Position numbers and translations under genes: made by a program | Notes under the pieces: model-generated | What the model was told of the DNA's origin: nothing | Databases searched by the model: none | What the model saw: only the letters and a program-made list of their open reading frames with translations | Shown: positions 54,849-63,925 of the stretch, piece by piece | How positions within the stretch are numbered: the first letter of the stretch is position 1 | How the letters are laid out: every line of letters starts with the position of its first letter | Source of the DNA: an uncultured Alphaproteobacteria bacterium | GTDB lineage: Bacteria; Pseudomonadota; Alphaproteobacteria; RF32; CAG-239 | Length of the DNA stretch: 64,000 bases | Assembly (NCBI GenBank): GCA_944391685.1 | Contig: CALXUM010000001.1 | Coordinates: 100,251-164,250 of the forward strand | Direction: 5' to 3'

Positions 54849-57032
54849 TTATACAACACTCAACAACATGTCTAAAATTTCTTTACATGCAGTGAATGCT
54901 TGTGCGCAGGCCGCATAAGTCTGCTGAAAAACAATCATTTGTCCCAATTCTTCATCCAAATCAACACCACTAACTTTAGCTTCTTTTAAAGAAATTGAGT
55001 TGGTAAGTTCTTCTTGATAAGCAAGAGAACTTTCAGCATTACTGGTTTGGGTTGCAATGTTTCCGACAAAAGTTGAAGCATAATTTGCCAAAGTTGTAGT
55101 CGTTTGAGCAATAGTTCCTGATTGCTTAAAATTATTTGTCTGAGAAAAGGCTTTTCCCAATTCGTTGGCAATATTATTAGCCGCTTCACTCAAAACATAT
55201 TTCCCGGTTGAGGGATTAAATTGAGGAGATCCTCCGGCAATTTGGGTCGGATCAATTTTTATTTCGCTGTTAACTGCAATTGTCAAAGAAGTGTTAACAT
55301 TTGAAGGTTCAAGACCTATTTTCCCGATTAAATTATCCCCTTGAGTTTCGGTAATTTGCATTTGATTACCGGCCAAATCCTCAATTCTTAACATATATCC
55401 GCTGCCGTTAGGAACCAAAGATGCTCGTACATTATTGTTTAATGCAGGATTCTCATTAATTAAATTCACAATATCGCTCAAAGTATTATTTGGGCTTATG
55501 GTTATGGTACCATAATTAAAACCGTTTAATGTATCTGAAAAGCTCCAAATCGTCGGATTATTTATTCCCAGATTTGAAGTCGGACTCATAACTTTTGAAT
55601 CATAAATATACTCATTCTGTCCGTCGGTAAAAAAGTCATTAAGCCCGAAGAAATTTGAAAATCCTTCATATTGGTTGCCGAATACTCCGTTATTGCCGGC
55701 ATCAAAAGATATGGTAACGTTTTGTTGTTCGGACCCCGGAGTTGATGAAGCCTCATCCATAACCGAAAATCCATAGTTGCTGTCTCCGGTATCAATAACC
55801 AGATTTCCACTATCATTAACATACACTTTAGCTTGCGGCAAATTAGGCCCATTAGCACTTTGCATCCAGTTCTGAAGGTCCGCTGCCATTTCCGAGATTG
55901 AACCTTCGGTAAATCCCAAACCACCGACCAAAGTTGTCGTTGCTACTTGTTTGCCGCTACTATCAAAAATCGTAAAACGAACATCACCGTTTTCAATTCT
56001 GATGCTTTGCGGATAAGTATTAGTTGCCGCATCTTGAATAAATGTACGTGTCCCGGTAAGAATGTCAGGTGTATTAGGATAAGCCGTTCCCATATTATGA
56101 ATTTGGTTTATCTCACTCATCAAAGTTCCGGCCAATTCATCAAGCTGACTCTGTAAAGAGGGTAGGGTAGTATCACGAATATCAATCAACCCCTTTAGCT
56201 CACCGTTTCTGATGGTTGTCGTAATATCCTTGCCGTCTACATAAATTCCGTTAATTCCGCCGCTGGCATAAGTTGCAGTAGGACTTGCTTGAGCAATTGA
56301 ACTGTGAGAAAGTTCATGCACGTCATTATCCAACAACATGGTCCCGTTGGTTGTTTGAATAACTATTGCCCCTGTATCACGCTTAAAATAAGTTATGTCA
56401 ATATATCCACTTAACTCTCTTAAAGCATCATCCCTCTGATCCAACAAATCAGCAGTTCCGTCATATCCCAAAACACTGTACTTAACAATCTGATCATTAA
56501 GATTATCAAGTTTATTTAGCAAAGTATTTATGTTTTCTACCGCTTCTCCGATATTAACATCGGCGTCTCCGCGTAGTTTTTGAATTTCTTGCGAAATATA
56601 ATTAAGTCTTGATGCAACAGTATCAGCCTGATTAACTAAATTATATCGTCCGGCAGAAGAAGTGGTATCCGTTGCAAAAGTATCAAAGGCAGCCTGTAGA
56701 GCAGCTACATTTGCTGAGATAGAATCATCTCCTTGCGGAGTTCCCAATAAAACTTCGGTCTTACCCAAATATGTATTTTGAGCTGAATAGTTATTAGTAA
56801 GTGAGTTTGAAGACAAATAGCTTTTTAAAAGTCCTTCGTCAACATTACGCTGTACCTCGCCAAGAGTAACTCCAACACTTGTTCCTGCCAAAACATAATT
56901 ATTTTGTTGCGCCGTTTTTTTCGTATAACCTGGAGTATCTACGTTAGCGACGTTATTACTTATGATTTCTAACTGAGCTTGAGCGGTTTTCATTCCGCTT
57001 AAGGAGGTTGATAATCCCGGAATCAAAGACAT
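54849..57032 (-). CDS. flgK: Flagellar hook-associated protein 1 FlgK
   Basis: A 727-residue FlgK. The N-terminus (SLSGMKTAQAQLEIISNNVA, then VDTPGYTKK) is the axial-protein signature. The conserved region around LRELSGYIDITYFKRDTGAI and the C-terminal helix (VDLDEELGQMIVFQQTYAAC) are typical. The central beta region is longer than in E. coli FlgK (547). It forms the first ring of the hook-filament junction. Its gene is between flgN, its chaperone, and flgL. Confidence 0.92.
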   Translation of the reverse strand: MSLIPGLSTSLSGMKTAQAQLEIISNNVANVDTPGYTKKTAQQNNYVLAGTSVGVTLGEVQRNVDEGLLKSYLSSNSLTNNYSAQNTYLGKTEVLLGTPQGDDSISANVAALQAAFDTFATDTTSSAGRYNLVNQADTVASRLNYISQEIQKLRGDADVNIGEAVENINTLLNKLDNLNDQIVKYSVLGYDGTADLLDQRDDALRELSGYIDITYFKRDTGAIVIQTTNGTMLLDNDVHELSHSSIAQASPTATYASGGINGIYVDGKDITTTIRNGELKGLIDIRDTTLPSLQSQLDELAGTLMSEINQIHNMGTAYPNTPDILTGTRTFIQDAATNTYPQSIRIENGDVRFTIFDSSGKQVATTTLVGGLGFTEGSISEMAADLQNWMQSANGPNLPQAKVYVNDSGNLVIDTGDSNYGFSVMDEASSTPGSEQQNVTISFDAGNNGVFGNQYEGFSNFFGLNDFFTDGQNEYIYDSKVMSPTSNLGINNPTIWSFSDTLNGFNYGTITISPNNTLSDIVNLINENPALNNNVRASLVPNGSGYMLRIEDLAGNQMQITETQGDNLIGKIGLEPSNVNTSLTIAVNSEIKIDPTQIAGGSPQFNPSTGKYVLSEAANNIANELGKAFSQTNNFKQSGTIAQTTTTLANYASTFVGNIATQTSNAESSLAYQEELTNSISLKEAKVSGVDLDEELGQMIVFQQTYAACAQAFTACKEILDMLLSVV

Positions 57033-57043
57033 GGCCGTTCTCC

Positions 57044-57496
57044 TTACAAAGTTCTGTTGATAGCCAGCGCATTCTTATTATTATCCAAAGGCGAATACTT
57101 CCCGCCCGAACCATAAGAAGTAGCATTGCGGTTATTGGCAACCTTAGCAATGTTAATAATGGTATTCATAACATTTTTGCTGGTTTCCATTCTGGTTTTA
57201 AGCAAGAGATCATTTTCTTTTAATAAAGCGTCTAGTTCTTGTGATGCTGTTTTTAGGCTTTTTTTCTGTTCATCACTTAAAACAGAAAGATTTTCTTGGC
57301 TTTTAATAAAAAAAGCACTCATTGATCTATATGCCGAAACAATTTTAACTTTTTGCTCATAAAGAGCACTGACAGCATCAACATCAAACTCTTTTAAAGC
57401 TTTATTTTCTTTGACTAACAATTGAGCAAAGTTTGTAATAACTTTTTTTAAATCTTCGAGCTTGGAGCTAACTTCTTTTAACTGTAATTCTTCCAT
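57044..57496 (-). CDS. flgN: FlgN-like export chaperone for FlgK/FlgL
   Basis: A 150-residue, nearly all-helical acidic protein with a long coiled coil (about 1-110) and a polar C-terminal tail, as in FlgN. Sequence similarity in this family is weak, so the call rests on fold pattern and on position: it lies directly upstream of flgK and flgL, which are the clients of FlgN, and 10 bp downstream of flgJ. GGAG precedes the start. It would keep FlgK and FlgL unfolded for export. Confidence 0.72.
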   Translation of the reverse strand: MEELQLKEVSSKLEDLKKVITNFAQLLVKENKALKEFDVDAVSALYEQKVKIVSAYRSMSAFFIKSQENLSVLSDEQKKSLKTASQELDALLKENDLLLKTRMETSKNVMNTIINIAKVANNRNATSYGSGGKYSPLDNNKNALAINRTL

Positions 57497-57506
57497 TGTT
57501 TTTCTC

Positions 57507-57851
57507 CTATCCTTGAATGTATCCGTTAGTTTCCATTTCTTGCATTTTTATAATTGCATCTAAAATATTTTGTTTAACCCCGATGCTTCCTACTTTTGCC
57601 ATTTCTTTTCCATATTCATTAAAAAGCATTGAGCGATATATTTTTTCAGCATGTCCTCCGCCAAATATTCCGTCTGTTGAAACACCCTCAAACATACTTT
57701 CCATCATCTTTGTCATAAAGAAAGCTTCAAAATCCTCTGCCGCTTTTTCTGCCTTTGCCAAATCTTTTGATTTAGTTAAAGCAGAAGATTTGGGTGCTGC
57801 ATTTATATTGTTGGCATAAAGAGCCGATATGTCACTTATTGTATTAAGCAT
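57507..57851 (-). CDS. flgJ: Rod-binding protein (FlgJ N-terminal domain only)
   Basis: A 114-residue protein equal to the N-terminal rod-binding domain of FlgJ: DFEAFFMTKMMESMFEGV, then GGGHAEKIYRSMLFNEYGKEMAK. The C-terminal muramidase domain of enterobacterial FlgJ is absent, which is normal in alphaproteobacteria. It helps assemble the rod in the periplasm. Its start is one base after the flgI stop region and its stop 10 bp before flgN, so it is part of the same transcript. Confidence 0.9.
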   Translation of the reverse strand: MLNTISDISALYANNINAAPKSSALTKSKDLAKAEKAAEDFEAFFMTKMMESMFEGVSTDGIFGGGHAEKIYRSMLFNEYGKEMAKVGSIGVKQNILDAIIKMQEMETNGYIQG

Positions 57852-57852
57852 A

Positions 57853-58977
57853 TCAAATCACCTCTATTTCTGCTTGCAGAGCACCACTGGCTTTTATTGC
57901 CTGCAAAATACTGATTAAATCACGCGGGGTAACTCCCAATGCATTAAGCCCGTCAACCAATTCCTGAAGGTTTATTCCGGTATTAAGAACCGTGAGTTTA
58001 GTATCAATATCTTCATTAACATCTATAACAGAAGTTACACCGGTAATAGTTTCTCCGTTGCTAAAAGGTAATGGTTGTGAAACAAAAGGAACATCAGTTA
58101 TTTTTATAGTTAGATTACCTTGAGCAATTGCCAAACGGTTTATCTTAACCTCTTTGCCGATAACCACAATTCCTGAACTCTCATCAATAACTACACGAGC
58201 CATTTGGTCAGGTTGCACTTGTAATTGCTCAACCTTAGTCATCAAATCAACAATCTTACCATCATATTTCTGCGGAATATCCAAGACTACGGTTGCCGGA
58301 TCAAGAGCTTTAGCTGATGTAGTACCTAACATAGCATTAATTGCATCAGAAACTCTGCGTGCGGTAGTAAAATCAGGATTACGTAGAGCTAAAGTAATAC
58401 TTTTCATGCTTTCAAGCTCAAAAGGAATTTCATTTTCAACAATGGCTCCGCTGGCAATCCTACCAGAAGTAGGCACACCTTTAACCACCGACTGGTTAGC
58501 TCCTTGAGCAGCAGTTCCTCCCACAGCAACTTGTCCTTGAGCTACGGCATATACCTCACCGTTAGCACCGATTAATGGAGTGGCTAACAACGTACCTCCT
58601 TGCAAATTTTTTGCATCACCCAAAGCACTCACCATAACATCGATTCTGCTTCCCTGACGAGCAAATGCAGGTAGATTGGCGGTTACCATAACGGCAGCAA
58701 TATTTTTAGCTTTAATTTGTCCTCCTCTAGCATTAATCCCGATTTGATCAAGCATCGAGATCAAACTTTCTCTGGTAAAATCAACCGATTTTATGTTATC
58801 GCCGGTACCGTTTAAGCCCACAACCAAACCATAACCAATTAATTGGTTGTCTCTGACCCCTTCAAAGTCGGCAATATCTTTTATTCTTGATACCGCATTT
58901 GCCTTTGTGCAATTTAAAACAAAGCACACACTAAAAAGCATCAAAATGGCGGTTTTCAGAGTTTTTTTATTAATCAT
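57853..58977 (-). CDS. flgI: Flagellar P-ring protein FlgI
   Basis: A 374-residue P-ring protein with a signal peptide (about 1-28). Conserved segments are RIKDIADFEGVRDNQLIGYG, GTGDNIKSVDFTRESLISML, MVTANLPAFARQGSRIDV, and a C-terminal NALGVTPRDLISILQAIKAS. It forms the peptidoglycan bushing around the rod. It is the first gene of the leftward five-gene flagellar operon, with a sigma-54 promoter 47 bp upstream. flgH, flgA and rod genes are not in the window. Confidence 0.96.
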   Translation of the reverse strand: MINKKTLKTAILMLFSVCFVLNCTKANAVSRIKDIADFEGVRDNQLIGYGLVVGLNGTGDNIKSVDFTRESLISMLDQIGINARGGQIKAKNIAAVMVTANLPAFARQGSRIDVMVSALGDAKNLQGGTLLATPLIGANGEVYAVAQGQVAVGGTAAQGANQSVVKGVPTSGRIASGAIVENEIPFELESMKSITLALRNPDFTTARRVSDAINAMLGTTSAKALDPATVVLDIPQKYDGKIVDLMTKVEQLQVQPDQMARVVIDESSGIVVIGKEVKINRLAIAQGNLTIKITDVPFVSQPLPFSNGETITGVTSVIDVNEDIDTKLTVLNTGINLQELVDGLNALGVTPRDLISILQAIKASGALQAEIEVI

Positions 58978-59023
58978 GATTCATCAGCCTCAAAAATTTG
59001 ACCGTTAATGTTGCTTGTTTATA

Positions 59024-59039
59024 TGCAATAAACGTGCCA
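59024..59039 (-). promoter_or_regulatory. Sigma-54 promoter of the flgI operon
   Basis: On the minus strand this reads TGGCAC-N5-TTGCA, a perfect match to the sigma-54 consensus with exact spacing, 47 bp before the flgI start. With the flgE site it suggests that hook-stage genes are controlled by RpoN plus a flagellar activator, as in Caulobacter. Confidence 0.85.
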
Positions 59040-59067
59040 AAATTTTTAAGGCTGAATAATAAAAAAC

Positions 59068-60474
59068 TTAAAGGTTCTTCAAAACCTCTTCATGATCACT
59101 GAAATGAAAAATTTTACCATTAATATATTGTCCGGTTTCATGTCCTTTTCCGGCCACAATCAAAATATCCCCTTTTTGCAAATTACCTATTGCGTATTTG
59201 ATTGCCTTGGCTCTGTCGGCAATATTTATTCCTTTGGGGCATGCCTCCATAATCTGATTTCTGATTTTTTCGGCGTTTTCTGTACGCGGATTATCATCGG
59301 TAACATAGGCAAAGTCAGCCAAGTCATTGGCGATTTTTCCCATAATCGGCCTTTTGCCGGCATCACGATCTCCGCCACATCCAAATAACACATGTAATTT
59401 GTTTTGAGTATGCGGACGCAAAGCTTTAATAACATTTTCCAAAGCATCTGGCGTATGAGCATAATCAATATAAATTGCCGCTCCGTCTTTAGTTTCACCG
59501 ACTAACTCCAATCTACCTTTTGCCCCTTTTATTTTACTGACATATTTTATAATTTCAAAAGGCTCCCCTGTCAGCTCGGCACACATTCCCAAAGCACAAA
59601 GTACATTCATGGCTTGAAATTCACCAGCCAGAGGAATTTCTATTTCAGTTTTTTTGCCATAATATTCCAAGCTTAGTTTTTGCCCATGAGCCATAGGTAT
59701 ACTTTGCAAAAGTTTAATTTCTTTGTCTTTTTTCCCATAAGCGACAACTTTTTTTCCGGTTTTTTCACAAACCTCTTTCAAGGCGTTAAATACATCAATA
59801 TCTGCATTCAAAACGGCACTGCCGCCTTTTTTTAAAATGTCGGTAAACAAAATCATTTTGGCAGCTAAATAGTTTTCCATGGTTTTATGATAATCCAAAT
59901 GATCTCTGGTCAGATTCGTAAAACCGGCCACTTCCGCACTCACAGCTCCGATTCGGTATTGGCTTAATCCATGGCTGGAAGCTTCCATTGCCAAATAATC
60001 ATAACCTTCTTGAGCCAATTCTTTAAGTTCTTTGTGGATAGTAACACTGTTTGGTGTGGTGTTGGGAGAAGGAATAGGAGGATTGTTTCCTTTAATTAGA
60101 CCCAAAGTCCCCATGCTGGCAGCTTTTTTTCCGCTCATGGTTAAAATTTGACGAATAAAATCGGCAATTGAAGTTTTACCGTTGGTTCCGGTTACGGCAC
60201 AAATATGTTTGGGAGCTTTGCCATAGAAACGAGCTGCAGCTTTTGCAAATTCTAAGTTTGGATTTTTAGCTTTTATTAAAATGGCATTTCCGCAATCTCC
60301 CCTAAAATCTTCAGGAGCAATTATTGCTGCCGCACCCTTGGCAACGGCATCGGCAACATATTGATTGCCGTTAAGTGAGCCAAATAAAAATCCTGGTTTA
60401 ATTTCTCTTGAATCTGAAGATAATCCGCAAATTTCTACATCACTTTTCGTATTGGTAATTTGATTTAGTTTCAT
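59068..60474 (-). CDS. murE: UDP-MurNAc-L-Ala-D-Glu--meso-DAP ligase
   Basis: A 468-residue Mur ligase. The N-terminal domain has the MurE motif DSREIKPGFLFGSLNG, the ATP site AVTGTNGKTSIADF, the carbamoylated-Lys region NLTRDHLDYHKTM, and DNPR (about 390-393), which marks meso-diaminopimelate ligases rather than lysine ones. It adds DAP to the peptidoglycan stem peptide in the cytoplasm. ATG 60474 is preferred (GGA 8 bases upstream); a TTG at 60489 is also in frame. No other mur or fts genes flank it here, which is unusual because murE is normally in the dcw cluster. Confidence 0.93.
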   Translation of the reverse strand: MKLNQITNTKSDVEICGLSSDSREIKPGFLFGSLNGNQYVADAVAKGAAAIIAPEDFRGDCGNAILIKAKNPNLEFAKAAARFYGKAPKHICAVTGTNGKTSIADFIRQILTMSGKKAASMGTLGLIKGNNPPIPSPNTTPNSVTIHKELKELAQEGYDYLAMEASSHGLSQYRIGAVSAEVAGFTNLTRDHLDYHKTMENYLAAKMILFTDILKKGGSAVLNADIDVFNALKEVCEKTGKKVVAYGKKDKEIKLLQSIPMAHGQKLSLEYYGKKTEIEIPLAGEFQAMNVLCALGMCAELTGEPFEIIKYVSKIKGAKGRLELVGETKDGAAIYIDYAHTPDALENVIKALRPHTQNKLHVLFGCGGDRDAGKRPIMGKIANDLADFAYVTDDNPRTENAEKIRNQIMEACPKGINIADRAKAIKYAIGNLQKGDILIVAGKGHETGQYINGKIFHFSDHEEVLKNL

Positions 60475-60600
60475 CCTTGTGTTCCACAAAAAATTATTAA
60501 TACCAACATCTTAAAGAGCAATCTCTAAAAAAGTGTTTAACTTTTAAGAAATATCATCTAATATTACGACAATGTTTTTGCAAAATTTGAGGATTAACAT

Positions 60601-61068
60601 ATGAAATTCTTATTATACTTAACGTTGCTAACACTTATATCTTCTCCTGTTCGTGCCAAAACATCTGATTTTTATCTGTTTTATAACTCTGGCAGCGAAT
60701 ATATTTCTGAAATTGATATCGATTCAAATGAAATAGCCAAAGTTTTTGATGATGAATTTGGACCTGCAGCTGAGGAATTGCCACTTGAAGTAAAATATGA
60801 AGATTTTTATGTGTCTAAATTTCCTGATGGTAGTTATGTTTTCACTCTAAAAGCTCCGTTTAACTGCGGACGATTGGGTTGCTTAACTCGTAGTTACACA
60901 AGAGATGAAGACGGAGATTTGCAATTTGTTGATTCCTCTTTTCCCGTCAAATGCAAAGAACATGAGCCTGATAAAATTTTATGTATTAAAGGCGGATATA
61001 AAGTAGAAAAGCCTAAAAAGCCGGCAAAAAAAGGACCAATTCACTATCCGGCCCCTAAACCGGAGTAA
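60601..61068 (+). CDS. Hypothetical periplasmic protein, 155 aa
   Basis: A 155-residue exported protein with a signal peptide (about 1-19, ending VRA). The mature part is acidic, has four Cys (FNCGRLGCLTRS; PVKCKEHEPDKILC) that could form two disulfides, and ends in a Lys/Pro-rich tail (KPKKPAKKGPIHYPAPKPE). GAGG precedes the ATG. The GH13 gene starts 9 bp downstream with its ribosome binding site in this gene's last codons, so they are probably cotranscribed. I do not recognise a family. Confidence 0.72.
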   Translation: MKFLLYLTLLTLISSPVRAKTSDFYLFYNSGSEYISEIDIDSNEIAKVFDDEFGPAAEELPLEVKYEDFYVSKFPDGSYVFTLKAPFNCGRLGCLTRSYTRDEDGDLQFVDSSFPVKCKEHEPDKILCIKGGYKVEKPKKPAKKGPIHYPAPKPE

Positions 61069-61076
61069 TCTTTGCA

Positions 61077-62333
61077 ATGTGGGCAGACGAAAGCGTCTTC
61101 TACCATATCTATCCCATGGGGTTTTGCGGGGCTCCCCTGCAAAACAACTTTACTTTAGCTCCGCAAAATCGTTTGAGCAAAATATCTTCATGGTTTGAAC
61201 ATATTCTTGAATTAGGGTGCAATGCATTATATTTAGGACCTGTTTTTGAATCAACCGCCCACGGATATGACACTAAAGACTATTTTCAAATTGATCGTCG
61301 TTTGGGAGAAAATGATGATTTTAAGCAATTGGTGGCCAAAGCTCATGAGCAAGGAATAAAGATAGTCCTTGATGGAGTTTTTAATCACGTAGGACGTAAT
61401 TTTTGGGCTTTTGAAGATGTTTGCAAATATAAGCAATCATCAGCTTATTGTGATTGGTTTTTCTTAAATTTTGGCCAAGATAATGGCTATCATGATGGCT
61501 TTTGCTATGAAGGATGGGACGGTTGTGATGATATCATAAAGTTAAACTTGAAGAATCCAGATGTTAAACAATACTTAAAATCAGCCGTTTCCATGTGGAT
61601 TAAAGAGTTTAATATAGATGGTTTAAGGCTAGATACCGCTCATTATCTTGATCGAGGATTTTTAAGAGAACTTCACACCATGTCAAAAAGCTTAAAACCT
61701 GATTTTTGGCTGATGGGAGAAATCGTTTTTGGTAACTATAAACGGCTTATGAACGAAGAAATGTTGGACAGTGTTACCAATTATGAATTATATAAGGCTA
61801 TGCACTCCGGCTGTAATGATCGCAACCTTTATGAGACCGCTCACACTCTTAATCGCCAGTTTAAAATAGGTGAAGGGGTATATGAACATTGCAATATGTA
61901 TAGTTTTTTGGATAATCATGATGTCTCCCGTATTGCCAGTGTTTTGAATAATCAGGCTTTGTTAAAGCCTTTATATGGGCTCCTTTTTACATTACCCGGT
62001 ATTCCAAGTATTTATTATGGTAGTGAGTGGGGAATTGAAGGACGTAGAGAAACAGGCGATTCGGAAGTGCGTCAGTGCTTAGAATTACAATCAGAAAATG
62101 ATTTAAGCCGACACATATCCTGGTGGGCCAAATTTCGCAAAAAATCAAAAATTTTGGCTTACGGAGATTATCAAGAACTTGAAGTTCGTTCCGAATTATT
62201 AGTATTTAGCCGTAATTTTGCCGACAAAAGTCTTATCTTTGCTGTTAATATAAGTTCTTTCGAACAAGAAGTTGAAGTAGGAGGTCAACAATTTAAAATT
62301 CCTCCATTTATGATATCAATTCTTAAATCTTAA
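61077..62333 (+). CDS. GH13 alpha-amylase family glycosidase (cytoplasmic)
   Basis: A 418-residue GH13 enzyme without signal peptide or CBM48. Barrel motifs are KIVLDGVFNHVGRNFWAF, the nucleophile in DGLRLDTAHYLD, the acid in LMGEIVFGNY, and FLDNHDVSRIAS. A short C-terminal beta domain follows. Length and absence of a signal suggest a maltodextrin-acting neopullulanase- or maltogenic-like intracellular amylase rather than a secreted one. It is the fourth GH13/GH77 enzyme in the window and likely serves the same glycogen or maltodextrin pool as the 40.8-47.2 kb operon. Confidence 0.9.
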   Translation: MWADESVFYHIYPMGFCGAPLQNNFTLAPQNRLSKISSWFEHILELGCNALYLGPVFESTAHGYDTKDYFQIDRRLGENDDFKQLVAKAHEQGIKIVLDGVFNHVGRNFWAFEDVCKYKQSSAYCDWFFLNFGQDNGYHDGFCYEGWDGCDDIIKLNLKNPDVKQYLKSAVSMWIKEFNIDGLRLDTAHYLDRGFLRELHTMSKSLKPDFWLMGEIVFGNYKRLMNEEMLDSVTNYELYKAMHSGCNDRNLYETAHTLNRQFKIGEGVYEHCNMYSFLDNHDVSRIASVLNNQALLKPLYGLLFTLPGIPSIYYGSEWGIEGRRETGDSEVRQCLELQSENDLSRHISWWAKFRKKSKILAYGDYQELEVRSELLVFSRNFADKSLIFAVNISSFEQEVEVGGQQFKIPPFMISILKS

Positions 62334-62444
62334 ACTTTTTTTGACAAAACACTTGATTTATTTGAAAAAATTGATATATTAAACAAAAATAACCAAAATT
62401 TACAAAATGTACTAAACCTAATTTTTGCAAAAAGGATATTCCTT

Positions 62445-62975
62445 ATGAAAAAGATTTTGATTACATTAGCTCTTTTGCTCGTGCCTGCTTGTGCTTGTTT
62501 TCAAAGCGATGAAGCCCCTGAAGAAAGAGTCGTTTATACTAAAACTGCCGCAGCGCCGGCACCTGAAAATTGTGACTATTTTGACGGTACAACATGCTAT
62601 CGTTATGTTCGCCGTCAAAGAGTTGTTGCAGCACCTACGGTTGTTCGTTATCGCGAAAGCCGCCCGGCGGTAGTTCAATATCGCGAAAGCACTCCGGCAG
62701 TTGCTTGTGCTGAGTATGTAGAGCCTGCATCTAATGCAGATTCTTCATGTGCTCCCAAAATCAGAGAAACTCGTGAACCGGTTGAGGTTGTATATAAGAA
62801 AACAACATATAAAACGGTTTACGAGCCTAAAACATATACCAGCGTAAGCTACGAAAAATCCCCATATGTAGCTCCACGTTCGGAAAGTGTTTGTGCTACA
62901 GCTTCTTGTTCAGCAAATGAACCGGAATATGTAGAACTTAATAACGAAGAAGAAATTCTCCTCAACGTTAAATAA
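62445..62975 (+). CDS. Tyr/Arg/Val-rich envelope protein, possibly a lipoprotein
   Basis: A 176-residue exported protein. The signal peptide (1-15) ends LLLVPAC, so Cys16 or Cys18 may be lipidated, although Pro at the -2 position is unusual. The mature chain is low complexity. It has short repeats such as VVRYRESRPAVVQYRESTP and a Tyr/Lys/Thr segment (VVYKKTTYKTVYEPKTYTSV), with eight Cys. The pattern resembles repetitive surface or matrix proteins. AAAGGA precedes the ATG and a terminator follows. No family recognised. Confidence 0.75.
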   Translation: MKKILITLALLLVPACACFQSDEAPEERVVYTKTAAAPAPENCDYFDGTTCYRYVRRQRVVAAPTVVRYRESRPAVVQYRESTPAVACAEYVEPASNADSSCAPKIRETREPVEVVYKKTTYKTVYEPKTYTSVSYEKSPYVAPRSESVCATASCSANEPEYVELNNEEEILLNVK

Positions 62976-62993
62976 ACTCTCAAAAAATCAACC

Positions 62994-63028
62994 AAAGCCC
63001 CGCTGAGTAAAATCAACGGGGCTTTTTT
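62994..63028 (+). terminator. Rho-independent terminator
   Basis: Stem AAAGCCCCG / CGGGGCTTT with a 14-base loop and a T run. Confidence 0.92.
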
Positions 63029-63109
63029 GAGGATTAAAAGCATAATCGGGTTGCAATCGTTTCCCCCTTTATTCATAATATGATTTATAAAATTAATAAG
63101 AGACGTAAG

Positions 63110-63883
63110 ATGAAACAAGATTATCAACTTTATACCGGTGACAGCTTTGAAATATTAAAAAAATTTCCTGATGATACTTTTGACATGATTTTTGTTGATC
63201 CTCCTTATATGATTTCGGGAGCAGGAACTAGCTGTCATAATGGGCATCTTGTTTCAATAAACAAAGGGCAGTGGGATAAAAGCGGTGGCATAGATGCTGA
63301 CTTTGAGTTCCATAAACGTTGGTTGACAGAATGTAAAAGGTTATTAAAACCTGATGGCACAATTTGGGTCTCAGGTACATACCACAGTTTATATCCGTGC
63401 GGTTTTGCCATGATGGAGCTAAAATATCATATCTTAAATGACATTATTTGGTTCAAGCCCAATGCCAGTCCTAATATCTCTTGTCGATATTTTACTGCCA
63501 GCCACGAAAGCTTGATTTGGGCCAGAAAGAGCAAAAAAGGGCACCATACTTTTAATTATAAGGCCATGAAAGAAGGGGATTTTCCTAAAGATTTTATCAA
63601 AAAGCCTAATTTGCAAATGCGTAGTGTTTGGGCAATTAACGCCACTCCACCGGAAGAAAAAAAATTTGGGCGTCATCCTACGCAGAAACCATTGGCTTTG
63701 TTGGAAAGGATTATCAATGCATCTACTAATAAGGGGGATTTAATCTTAGATCCTTTTATGGGAAGTGGAACAACAGGAGTGGCAGCCATAAGGAACGGTC
63801 GTCGCTTTATTGGGATAGATAATTGTGCTGAGTATGTAGACATTGCCAAGCATCGTCTAGAAGATAGTCGTCGCTTGTTATAG
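63110..63883 (+). CDS. DpnA-like DNA adenine N6-methyltransferase
   Basis: A 257-residue beta-class amino-methyltransferase. DPPY (about residue 31) comes before the SAM-binding [13 protein letters not shown] near 218-230. The segments [29 protein letters not shown] and [15 protein letters not shown] are very close, from memory, to DpnIIB (DpnA), which methylates GATC-type sites. It lacks the C-terminal domain of the cell-cycle enzyme CcrM, so it is not a simple CcrM. The start 63110 follows the weak site GAGACG; the frame is open to 63080. No endonuclease gene is adjacent, and a tRNA-Lys follows. Confidence 0.87.
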   Translation: MKQDYQLYTGDSFEILKKFPDDTFDMIFVDPPYMISGAGTSCHNGHLVSINKGQWDKSGGIDADFEFHKRWLTECKRLLKPDGTIWVSGTYHSLYPCGFAMMELKYHILNDIIWFKPNASPNISCRYFTASHESLIWARKSKKGHHTFNYKAMKEGDFPKDFIKKPNLQMRSVWAINATPPEEKKFGRHPTQKPLALLERIINASTNKGDLILDPFMGSGTTGVAAIRNGRRFIGIDNCAEYVDIAKHRLEDSRRLL

Positions 63884-63888
63884 AAAAC

Positions 63889-63920
63889 AAAAAAAACCAC
63901 TTTTATAGAAGTGGTCTTTT
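63889..63920 (+). terminator. Terminator after the methyltransferase
   Basis: Stem ACCACTT / AAGTGGT with a 6-base loop, flanked by A and T runs, so it may act in both directions. Confidence 0.85.
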
Positions 63921-63925
63921 ATAAT

